Notes under the pieces: model-generated
What the model saw: only the letters and a program-made list of their open reading frames with translations
Databases searched by the model: none
Told to the model about the DNA's origin: nothing
Shown here: positions 44,158-51,621 of the stretch, piece after piece
Position numbering within the stretch: the stretch's first letter is position 1
Layout: the number at the start of each line of letters is the position of its first letter
Position numbers and translations under genes: made by a program
From: Polaribacter sp. SA4-12
GTDB lineage: Bacteria; Bacteroidota; Bacteroidia; Flavobacteriales; Flavobacteriaceae
Reading direction: 5' to 3'
Assembly (NCBI RefSeq): GCF_002163675.1
Contig: NZ_CP019334.1
Coordinates: forward strand, 2,957,501 to 3,021,500
DNA: 64,000 nucleotides

Positions 44158-44700
44158 TTATATTGTTAAATCGTTTTCTTCCTGTAGTTTTTGCCCTTTC
44201 TTAAAAATATCGATATATGTATAAATTATAAGTGCTATACAAGAGTGAATAAAAAGATAAAAATATTCTTCTTCGAAACTAACTTTTTCATTTTCTATCC
44301 AACCCATAATTATAATACCAGTATTTAAAATGATTGGAATAAAATTTAGTCTAAAGAATATTTTAAGTTTATTTAAAGATTTTGTTGTAAACAGCTCGTC
44401 TTCTATAAAAATCTTAAAAAATTCTTTTAACACATAAAAGTATATTGAATAAAACAATAGCCAAAGCCACATAAAAATAATCGTATACGAAAACTGGTAT
44501 TTAATAACTCCTTTTATAAATGGAATACTAATTTGGGCATTAAAACCATTTACGTCATTCTCTAAAACATCTACAAAAGGAGCGTCAAAAAACCGATACT
44601 GTTCAATTAATGATAAAATTGAAAATAAAAATACAAACAAAAAGAAAGTACTAAATATGTAAAAGAAAGACTTTGCACAGATGTAAATAATTTTTTTCAT
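44158..44700 (-). CDS. DUF2975 membrane protein
   Basis: A 180-residue protein with four hydrophobic segments and the DUF2975 pattern. It is followed after one base by the HTH regulator. This membrane protein/HTH pair is a recurrent arrangement of unknown role; a membrane-tethered control of the regulator is plausible, but untested. Confidence 0.82.
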   Translation of the reverse strand: MKKIIYICAKSFFYIFSTFFLFVFLFSILSLIEQYRFFDAPFVDVLENDVNGFNAQISIPFIKGVIKYQFSYTIIFMWLWLLFYSIYFYVLKEFFKIFIEDELFTTKSLNKLKIFFRLNFIPIILNTGIIIMGWIENEKVSFEEEYFYLFIHSCIALIIYTYIDIFKKGQKLQEENDLTI

Positions 44701-44743
44701 AAAGTTTTATTTTTTCTAAATTTATTAAATAAATTTAAGAGCG

Positions 44744-45955
44744 TTACAGTAATTTTGCTTTTTCTATAATGAATTCAAGTTCTTGACCATTTCTTAATAC
44801 CTTTATTTTTATCGTATTCGTTTCTACATCGTTGAAAAGACCATTTTGTACAATTTTACACCATTGTTCTTGCGTTACGTGTGAATAATTTATTTTATTT
44901 ATACTTAGAATTTGATCTCTGTATTTTAAAAATTTTGAGGCATCAATATCATCATATATATAGTCAACAAAGAGTTTGTTTTTCTCAAATGTAGGGTTAA
45001 AACCAAAAGCGACTCCTTCATTTTTTTCTCTTTTACTTTGTTTAATTAGTTTTAAACTTTTTGTTTTCCAGTTAAAAATAACTCTATAATTTTTAAGAAA
45101 TTCTAATCCTATATTATTGTCTAGATCCTTTACGATAACAATAGCATCGTTTATATCATAATCTCCTATTTTAAAACTCTCAATTCTAGCCAAATGTGAT
45201 TTTCTTAATTTTGCACTTTTTCCAAAAGCTCCAAAACCAGAACCACCAGAACCTCTAATAGATTTGCTAATTTTTTTTGATTCTTTTTGTTCGTTAAAAA
45301 CTTTATAGCTCAAATGAGAATCACCAGAATTCCCTAAATCTATTACATTATTTAATACCTTTTCTCCATTTACTTTTGTAATAATTGATACTTGATAGGC
45401 ATCACCTACAAATATTTTTGATTCAGAATGATCCGTTGGTATATTTAAAGTTTCTTCGTTATCAGTAATGGTTATCATTTTGTTTTGAAAATCAAAATCC
45501 CAAACTGCATGTCTCATTAGGTTAGAACCTATTAGTCCATCAACTTCTAAACAAGCTAGATCTCCTTTTTTAAGATCTAATATAGAACCTATAGTTCCTT
45601 TAAAATTTATTCCACCAACCTCAATATCATCTAATTTTACATATGCTAAATTCGCTGACTTATCATTAATATCAGCTATATCAGATGAACCAGCAGTAAT
45701 AAGATTTAATTTATCTGCTAATTCATTAGAAATAATATTAGTGGCCCCTGTATCTAAAATGAAATCATAAACTTCCCCTTTAATTGTTACTTTTAAAAGA
45801 ATATGTCCTGTTTTAGTATATTCAAACGGAAATGTTACTTTGTAGTTTTTTTGAGTAACTTCTCCCACTTTAAGGATCTTTCTTACTTTTGCTCCTGCAC
45901 AACTACTTAACATTATAGATAAGACTACTAAATACAATACGTTTTTAAACTTCAT
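44744..45955 (-). CDS. Retropepsin-like aspartyl protease lipoprotein with PDZ domain
   Basis: A 403-residue lipoprotein (lipobox LSSC, C19). It has two aspartyl-protease-like halves: D68 in FILDTGATNIIS and D206 in NVIDLGNSGDSHLS, where the second has DLG in place of DTG. A PDZ-like domain occupies the C-terminal ~90 residues (FVDYIYDDIDASKFLKYRDQ, then a short helical segment). The pattern fits a periplasmic protease of the aspartyl/PDZ type seen in Bacteroidota. The second motif variation may reduce activity; catalysis is unproven. Confidence 0.8.
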   Translation of the reverse strand: MKFKNVLYLVVLSIMLSSCAGAKVRKILKVGEVTQKNYKVTFPFEYTKTGHILLKVTIKGEVYDFILDTGATNIISNELADKLNLITAGSSDIADINDKSANLAYVKLDDIEVGGINFKGTIGSILDLKKGDLACLEVDGLIGSNLMRHAVWDFDFQNKMITITDNEETLNIPTDHSESKIFVGDAYQVSIITKVNGEKVLNNVIDLGNSGDSHLSYKVFNEQKESKKISKSIRGSGGSGFGAFGKSAKLRKSHLARIESFKIGDYDINDAIVIVKDLDNNIGLEFLKNYRVIFNWKTKSLKLIKQSKREKNEGVAFGFNPTFEKNKLFVDYIYDDIDASKFLKYRDQILSINKINYSHVTQEQWCKIVQNGLFNDVETNTIKIKVLRNGQELEFIIEKAKLL

Positions 45956-45979
45956 GGTTTTTTTCTTTAAATATTTTCA

Positions 45980-45987
45980 CAAATGTA
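45980..45987 (-). promoter_or_regulatory. Candidate -7 element for the retropepsin-PDZ gene
   Basis: Reads TACATTTG on the minus strand, 24 bases upstream of the ATG. Confidence 0.5.
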
Positions 45988-46050
45988 TATATAAATTATC
46001 GAAAAACAATAATAAAATATTTAAAAATGATAATTATTTTAATTTTAAGC

Positions 46051-46087
46051 AAAAAAAATCAGCACTAAAAAGTACTGATTTCTTTAA
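46051..46087 (-). terminator. Terminator after the Bax inhibitor-like gene
   Basis: Stem AAATCAGCACT (46056-46066) / AGTACTGATTT (46071-46081) with an AAAA loop and an A-run on the left that reads as a T-run leftward. Confidence 0.75.
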
Positions 46088-46106
46088 ATTTATATAAAAT
46101 TAAATC

Positions 46107-46808
46107 TTAATCTCTAGACATAAATATTCGTAAAACATACCAAAAAAGTAACATTAATGATGCGAATAAACCTAAAGAAGCAGGGATGTAATCTTCTGTT
46201 CCGTATTTATTTACCAAGTTAGAAGTTTGATATAAAATAGAACCTCCAGCCAATACACACATTCCTACAGAAAACCATAAACCTAGATCGAAACCAAATA
46301 AAGAACCTGCAACAATTAATCCCATTGCAATAAAAAAGCCAACAGTTAAACCTGCTTTTATAAATGAAAAATCTTTTTTAGTAACAAAAACAACTGCAGA
46401 TATACCAGCAAATAATGCCAAAGTAACTACTGCCGCTTGTTGCACCAATTCTGAACTATCTGTATAGTAAATTGCGATGTATAAAAGCGGAACAAAAATA
46501 AGTGCTTGTGCAAAAATATAAAGCGCATACGCCAAATATTGTGTGTTTTTATCGGATGTTTTTAAAATGGTACTTTCTGCATAATTTGTAACTAGCATAA
46601 AACCACCCAACATTATTAACCAACGCCAACCTTGTGTCATAGACATCATAAAGTCTACAATCATACTGCTTTGAAGTAATAAATATTCAAAAAGCACAAA
46701 TACTAAAACACCACCAGCAACGTGTGCGTATGTTTTTTTGTAAAATTCTACACGAACTTGATCTGTAGATTCAATTAATAATACTTTGTTTTGAAACGTA
46801 TTTTCCAT
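46107..46808 (-). CDS. Bax inhibitor-1/YccA-family membrane protein
   Basis: A 233-residue protein with seven hydrophobic segments and the family start VRVEFYKKTYAHVAGGVLVF. The last helix region ends YWYVLRIF-type (LLFWYVLRIFMSRD). The family includes calcium-leak channels and regulators of proteolysis; in flavobacteria the role is unknown. It follows umuD by 62 bases and ends at a terminator, so both may share a transcript. Confidence 0.85.
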   Translation of the reverse strand: MENTFQNKVLLIESTDQVRVEFYKKTYAHVAGGVLVFVLFEYLLLQSSMIVDFMMSMTQGWRWLIMLGGFMLVTNYAESTILKTSDKNTQYLAYALYIFAQALIFVPLLYIAIYYTDSSELVQQAAVVTLALFAGISAVVFVTKKDFSFIKAGLTVGFFIAMGLIVAGSLFGFDLGLWFSVGMCVLAGGSILYQTSNLVNKYGTEDYIPASLGLFASLMLLFWYVLRIFMSRD

Positions 46809-46870
46809 ATTTTAAATTTTTAAATAAAGGTATTCTTTTTGTAGAAAAGAATAAAAGGTAAGGTAGAAAT

Positions 46871-47305
46871 TTATACTTTTTTTATGACGCTAGTTACAAT
46901 TCCCCAAATCATAAAGTCGTTATCTTCAGTAATTTTTATAATCGGATAATTAGGGTTTTCTGGTTGTAACCAAACTTCATTTTTTTCTACTCGTAAACGC
47001 TTTACAGTAAATTCACCATCTAAAAAACAGACTGCAATTTTATTGTTTGCAGGTTCTAAACTTCTATCAATAACTAATAAATCATTGTCGTCTAAACCAG
47101 CATCAATCATAGATTGACCTTTTACTTTTGCAAAAAAAGTAGCGTCTTTATTCTGAATAAGCTCATCATCTAAAGAAATTCTGGTTTCTCTAAAATCATC
47201 TGCAGGTGATGGAAATCCGGCAGAAATGCCAACATCTACAAATACAGCTCCATTTCCAGTGGAAGCTTTTGGTGTAAAAAAAGTAAGTGTTTTAGATGTT
47301 TCCAT
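46871..47305 (-). CDS. umuD: UmuD-like translesion polymerase accessory protein
   Basis: A 144-residue LexA-fold S24 peptidase homolog. The self-cleavage site AG-FPSPADD (A29-G30) corresponds to the C24-G25 site of E. coli UmuD, and the catalytic dyad is S65 in VKGQSMIDAG and K102 in EFTVKRLRV. Cleaved UmuD' binds UmuC to form DNA polymerase V. UmuC is encoded on the same strand but two genes upstream, instead of being immediately adjacent. The palindrome TTTGTAACGTTACAAA lies 90 bases upstream. Confidence 0.92.
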   Translation of the reverse strand: METSKTLTFFTPKASTGNGAVFVDVGISAGFPSPADDFRETRISLDDELIQNKDATFFAKVKGQSMIDAGLDDNDLLVIDRSLEPANNKIAVCFLDGEFTVKRLRVEKNEVWLQPENPNYPIIKITEDNDFMIWGIVTSVIKKV

Positions 47306-47394
47306 TTGAATGTAAATTACAGCTCTTCTTTAAATTTATTTTTGATTATCCCTAAGTATCATAAACCCATAAATTGTTGTTTTACGGCGTCTAC

Positions 47395-47410
47395 TTTGTA
47401 ACGTTACAAA
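47395..47410. promoter_or_regulatory. 16-bp palindrome upstream of umuD
   Basis: TTTGTAACGTTACAAA is a perfect inverted repeat 90-105 bases before the umuD start. It could be an operator for a damage-response repressor or a CRP/FNR-type regulator. Confidence 0.45.
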
Positions 47411-47419
47411 AAACAAATA

Positions 47420-47531
47420 TTTATTTTTATTCTGCGTAAATCTGCTGAATCTGCGGGACAATTTCCTTTTATATTTATTTTCCCGCTGATTTTGCAAATA
47501 GTCGCTGATTTTTATCAGCATGATAAAAATC
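47420..47531. repeat. Inverted-repeat intergenic element upstream of umuD
   Basis: The sequence runs TTCTGCGTAAATCTGCTGAA and TCTGCGGGA, with TTCCCGCTGATTTTGC as inverted counterpart, then GATTTTTATC / GATAAAAATC (47507-47531), a perfect 10-bp stem. Stretches like 'CTGCGTAAATCTGCGGGA' recur in intergenic DNA of Bacteroidota. It may also terminate the upstream lipoprotein gene. Confidence 0.5.
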
Positions 47532-47554
47532 GGATATATAGAATTTATTCGATT

Positions 47555-48280
47555 TTATTGTAAAATAACGGCTTTTTCAACAAGTACGTCATAAGAGTAA
47601 CCTGCTCCAAAGTCTTTATTTAAAACAACAGTTCCTTTTATGGTAACAACGCTACCAACTCTAAACCTATCATTACTTGTAACTGTAATATCGAATTGGC
47701 CGTTTCCTTTTGTACCATCTTGTAAATGCATAAAATTAACACCCATAATTCCGTTATTAACCTTTACAACTTTTGCTTTGATAATAACTTGTTTGTTTTG
47801 ATATGCTTCAGGGTTTTCAAAAAGTTCTGCAATTCGTATTCCGTTAGCAGCTTTATCAACGTTAACTACTTTTGAATTCCCTTTATTAATAATTTTCTTT
47901 GTAGCAGTCTTAACTGCATCCTTATTATCTCTAACACCTTGAGCAAAAACAATGTTTTCAAAAGTTCGTTTTAGACTTTTACTTTCAAATTTCCCCATTT
48001 CCATTCCTTGGTCATAATAGTAAGTAGCTCCTATTTCTATCGGTCTACCTGGTATTGCCATCCAATATTCTTTATTATTTTCAGAAACTTTAAGATAAAT
48101 ATATCCTCCGGCTGCTATTTTTTCTAGTACAACAACTTCATGTGCATTTGAAGATGCTATGCTTTCTACAGAAACTTTTTCTTCTGTAGGCTTTGCTTTT
48201 TCAGTGTCCTTACAACCTGTTAAAAGCCCTATTGTAATTAAAAAAAGTAGTGTAAAATATTTCATTATTATTGTTTTCAT
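47555..48280 (-). CDS. Lipoprotein with C-terminal OB-fold-like domain
   Basis: A 241-residue lipoprotein (lipobox LLTGC, C23). Its first half (~45-115) has KIAAGGYIYLKVSENNKEYW, and its second half (~150-240) has an OB-fold-like pattern: NKQVIIKAKVVKVNNGIMG, then HLQDGTKGNGQFDITVTS and VVTIKGTVVLNKDF. I do not know a function. It lies between UmuC/DUF2007 and UmuD on one strand. The start could be the second ATG five codons later. Confidence 0.72.
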   Translation of the reverse strand: MKTIIMKYFTLLFLITIGLLTGCKDTEKAKPTEEKVSVESIASSNAHEVVVLEKIAAGGYIYLKVSENNKEYWMAIPGRPIEIGATYYYDQGMEMGKFESKSLKRTFENIVFAQGVRDNKDAVKTATKKIINKGNSKVVNVDKAANGIRIAELFENPEAYQNKQVIIKAKVVKVNNGIMGVNFMHLQDGTKGNGQFDITVTSNDRFRVGSVVTIKGTVVLNKDFGAGYSYDVLVEKAVILQ

Positions 48281-48331
48281 TTGACTGCAAATTATAACTT
48301 TTCTTTAAATCTTTTAGATATTATTTTACAA

Positions 48332-48709
48332 TTAAAAGATAGTCTTACAATCATTACAGATGTGTCTTGTCTTCTCAAAAAAAGGAAATAACATATAAAA
48401 CACATTTTTTCTTTGAATAGGAGCAATTAACACGCTGCTAGAATTACATTTAGGACAAAAAATATCATTCCCGTTTTTATCTTTTTGATAGGTTCTAATT
48501 TCATTATAAATTTTAAGAGCTTTCTCAAAATCATTTTGATGAACTAATAGTTTTACGCCACCAATTGCATTACTAATTAAAGGATCTGAATCTATTGTTT
48601 TTTCATCCATCAACATCGTTTTAAAACCTTCTGAGTCTAATCTCGATTTTGTAACATGTGCTTCTGTTGAATATTCAAAAACAGCTAAAATTTTATAATT
48701 ATCATTCAT
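48332..48709 (-). CDS. DUF2007-like protein with C-terminal zinc ribbon
   Basis: A 125-residue protein. The first ~70 residues match DUF2007 (putative signal-transducing, PII-like fold: YKILAVFEYSTEAHVTKSRLDSEGFKT, VKLLVHQNDFEKALKIYNE). The end has two zinc-ligand pairs, C85/C88 in FCPKCNS and C118/C121 in HICNDCKTIF, separated by a hydrophobic stretch. It begins 11 bases after the umuC stop, so it is probably co-transcribed. Confidence 0.78.
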   Translation of the reverse strand: MNDNYKILAVFEYSTEAHVTKSRLDSEGFKTMLMDEKTIDSDPLISNAIGGVKLLVHQNDFEKALKIYNEIRTYQKDKNGNDIFCPKCNSSSVLIAPIQRKNVFYMLFPFFEKTRHICNDCKTIF

Positions 48710-48720
48710 AAAAAGAAGGT

Positions 48721-49977
48721 TTATTTTACAGTTATAATCTCATTAATATTTGTCGTGAATTTAGAAGATAATCTTTCTTGACGCATTTTCCAAGTTCGAT
48801 TTAAATCTTGATTTCCTAATTTGATTTTATCAGATTTAAACTTTTTATTCAACTTGTCAATAGCAGACATTAAAGGTTTGTGTTTTGGGTTTTCGCTTGA
48901 AAATAAATTCAGTTGAAAATTATCATTAGGTACTAAACCAGTAACAATTACGCCTGCTCTTTTATATTTTATGCCACTTTTAAAAATAGATTTTACAGCA
49001 GCTACAGCAGCATTAGCAATCGTTAAAGTAGAATCTGTTGGATAAGAAAAAACAACCGTTGTACTTTCTCTATGTTGTTGCATTTCTTTTTTATGACGAT
49101 CACTAGAAAGTTGCACAATTAACATGTGACAACTCGATTCTTGATTCCGTAATTTTTCTGCACAACTTGCTGCAAACGTAGAAATACGTTCTTTAATATT
49201 ATCAATATCAGAATATGTATATTCAAAACTTCTGGTTGTTGCAATCATCTTTTTTGATGAAACTTCTTCTAACGGAATTTTAGAAATTCCTTGTAAATCT
49301 TTTTGTAAACGCCATTCTACAATAGAAAACTCTTTTAAAACCAAATCACTTGGTAATTGTGTAAAATCATACGCAGTTACACAACCTTTTGCTTGTAATC
49401 GTTTTTTTAAACGACTTCCAATTCCCCAAACATTTCCAATTTTGGTCCATTTTAATGCTTTAATTCTGTTTTCTTCAGAATCAATTACACAAATTCCTTT
49501 CGATTGTTTTAGGTTAGAACGTGCAATTTTATTGGCAACTTTTGTCAATGCTTTTGTAGGTGCAATTCCTACACAAGTTGGTATGCCTGTCCATTTTAGA
49601 ACTCTGCTTCTCATTTTGGTTGCATATTCAATCAAATCATAATTTTCGAAACCATCTAATTTCAAAAAAGATTCATCGATAGAATAGACTTCTACATCTG
49701 GTGAAAAGTCTGCAAGAATATTCATAACTCTAGAACTCATATCTCCATATAAAGGGTAATTAGAAGATAAAACGGTAATATTATTTGCTTTACAGAATGC
49801 ATCCCATTTAAAAATTGGCGCACCAAAAGGCAGTTGTAATTTCTTAGCCTCATCGCTCATAGAAATAACACAACCATCATTATTGCTTAAAATAGCAATT
49901 GGTTTTCCTTGTAAATTCGGATTAAAAACCCGTTCACAAGAAGCATAAAAATTATTACAATCTACGAGTGCAAACAT
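48721..49977 (-). CDS. umuC: Y-family DNA polymerase UmuC
   Basis: A 418-residue translesion polymerase, the catalytic subunit of polymerase V. Metal ligands are D6 (FALVDCNNFYASCERVF) and D102/E103 in VYSIDESFLKLDGF. The helix-hairpin-helix region is KIGNVWGIGSRLKKRL, and the little-finger domain and UmuC C-terminal tail (NLFSSENPKHKPLMSAID) follow. Length matches E. coli UmuC (422). UmuD is two genes downstream. Confidence 0.95.
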   Translation of the reverse strand: MFALVDCNNFYASCERVFNPNLQGKPIAILSNNDGCVISMSDEAKKLQLPFGAPIFKWDAFCKANNITVLSSNYPLYGDMSSRVMNILADFSPDVEVYSIDESFLKLDGFENYDLIEYATKMRSRVLKWTGIPTCVGIAPTKALTKVANKIARSNLKQSKGICVIDSEENRIKALKWTKIGNVWGIGSRLKKRLQAKGCVTAYDFTQLPSDLVLKEFSIVEWRLQKDLQGISKIPLEEVSSKKMIATTRSFEYTYSDIDNIKERISTFAASCAEKLRNQESSCHMLIVQLSSDRHKKEMQQHRESTTVVFSYPTDSTLTIANAAVAAVKSIFKSGIKYKRAGVIVTGLVPNDNFQLNLFSSENPKHKPLMSAIDKLNKKFKSDKIKLGNQDLNRTWKMRQERLSSKFTTNINEIITVK

Positions 49978-50044
49978 GTTATAAAAGTATCAAAAAATAG
50001 CAGGCAAAATTGCGTTGTTAATATCTTAATCGGATAAAATAAAA

Positions 50045-51553
50045 TTAGTTTTCAAGAAGATCAACAACCTTATTATAAGCACTTTTTAATTTTTTAATCA
50101 CAGTTTCTATCTCTTCTATCTCTAAATGTCCAAATCCAAAACGAATAGCACAGGTGTTTCTATCTTGATACAAAATCGTTTTTGGTAGAAATAAATTATT
50201 TTTTTCTGCTTCTTCTGCTAGTTTTACTAAAGATATATTCGATTGAAACTCTAACCAAATAGCTAACCCTCCCGAAGGAACTTTCCATTGAATAATTTCT
50301 GAAAAATATTCAGTTAGGAGTTCACATAAATAATCGCGTCTTTGTTTATAGATGATGATATTTTTTTTCATCAAACGATATATCTCACCTTCATGAATTA
50401 ATTCAGACAACATTTGTTCTTGAATTAAATCACCTTGTTTGTCTAATAATTGCAGATAATTTTTTGCTTCAGAAATTAGATTTTCTGGTGCGACTACAAA
50501 TCCTGTTTGAAAACTTGGAAATAAAGACCTTCCTAATTTCCCTAAATAAATGACCATTCCATTCGCATCTGCACTTGCCATTGGTAACATTGCAGAACCT
50601 TCAAACTGAAAATCGTAATCGTAATCATCTTCAATAATAGCAAATCCGTATTCTTTGGCAAGTTGTAACAACTCTAAACGACGCTCTGCGCTTAATGTAA
50701 CTACAGTTGGGTAATCTCTATGAGCACAAACATAAACGCATCTGATACTTTTTTTTACAAAATGTTTTCTAATATAATCAACATCCAAACCATCTTTATC
50801 TACAGGAATTGTTTTGATACTTGCACCTGCTTGTTGAAAAATCATATTTGATGCGTAATTACTTAAATGTCCAACTAATACAATATCGTTTTGTTTCATT
50901 AATAATTGAGATACGATGTACAAACTCATTTCTGTACTACGTGTATTTATTAAATTATTTGGATTTATATGAAAACCTCGAGTTGCATTTAAATAATTAC
51001 ATAGTTGCGTTTGAAATAATGAATAGGAAGATTCATTGTGTCTGTTCCATTTATTTACCAACGTTTTTCGTTTCATGGCAGCGCTGTACCATCTTGTAAA
51101 TTCATGAACAGGATGCAATCGTAAATCTGGTTTTCCGTCATTAATTGTATACTTAGCATCTGTTAATTGAGTAGTTGATGCTAGATTAAATGATGTTTGA
51201 AAAGGAAAACCTGTTGTTTTAGAGTAGGTGTAAGCTTGATGTACTTTTTGAGAAGTTGCTTTTATTTTTGCTGTTTGTTCCGCAGGATCTAAAACAAATG
51301 TGCCTTTATTGGGTATTATCTCCACCCAACCTTGAGAAGCTAATTCTTCATAGATAGCAACTGCTGTGTTTCTGTGAATTTTTAATAACTCACCTAAAAC
51401 ACGGGTTCCTGGTAACATTGCACCTTTGGTTAAATACCTGCGTTGTATCGCATTTATAATCTGCTGAGAGACTTGTATATATAAAGGTTGAGATAGACTT
51501 TTATCAAAATCTATGAGTTGTTTAAATAACGTGTTAACCGGACTATCTTTCAT
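50045..51553 (-). CDS. MocR-type regulator (GntR HTH fused to aminotransferase fold)
   Basis: A 502-residue fusion. Residues ~20-85 are the GntR winged helix (LYIQVSQQIINAIQRRYL to WVEIIPNKGTFVL); the rest is a type I aminotransferase fold, with the PLP-ring aspartate D310 in AIIEDDYDYDF. The usual lysine motif (GTFSK-L) reads GKLGRSLFP here, so the Schiff-base lysine position is R342; K339 is the nearest lysine. The regulator may therefore bind a ligand without a classic internal aldimine. It diverges from a TonB receptor that it probably controls. Confidence 0.88.
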   Translation of the reverse strand: MKDSPVNTLFKQLIDFDKSLSQPLYIQVSQQIINAIQRRYLTKGAMLPGTRVLGELLKIHRNTAVAIYEELASQGWVEIIPNKGTFVLDPAEQTAKIKATSQKVHQAYTYSKTTGFPFQTSFNLASTTQLTDAKYTINDGKPDLRLHPVHEFTRWYSAAMKRKTLVNKWNRHNESSYSLFQTQLCNYLNATRGFHINPNNLINTRSTEMSLYIVSQLLMKQNDIVLVGHLSNYASNMIFQQAGASIKTIPVDKDGLDVDYIRKHFVKKSIRCVYVCAHRDYPTVVTLSAERRLELLQLAKEYGFAIIEDDYDYDFQFEGSAMLPMASADANGMVIYLGKLGRSLFPSFQTGFVVAPENLISEAKNYLQLLDKQGDLIQEQMLSELIHEGEIYRLMKKNIIIYKQRRDYLCELLTEYFSEIIQWKVPSGGLAIWLEFQSNISLVKLAEEAEKNNLFLPKTILYQDRNTCAIRFGFGHLEIEEIETVIKKLKSAYNKVVDLLEN

Positions 51554-51562
51554 TTTAAAACT

Positions 51563-51580
51563 GGACTAGTTTAATCGTCC
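51563..51580. promoter_or_regulatory. Candidate operator GGAC-N10-GTCC
   Basis: The 68-base gap between the divergent MocR and TonB receptor genes contains GGAC (51563-51566) and GTCC (51577-51580). The half-sites are short, so this is only a candidate regulator site. Confidence 0.35.
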
Positions 51581-51621
51581 GGAAAGTTACGACTTTTGTA
51601 GCGTTTTAAAATCAAAATAAA

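Noticed and set aside
47336..47521. Open frame of 61 codons upstream of umuD
   Set aside because: It lies across an inverted-repeat element, has an odd Lys/Arg/Phe composition and no family signature; probably not a gene.
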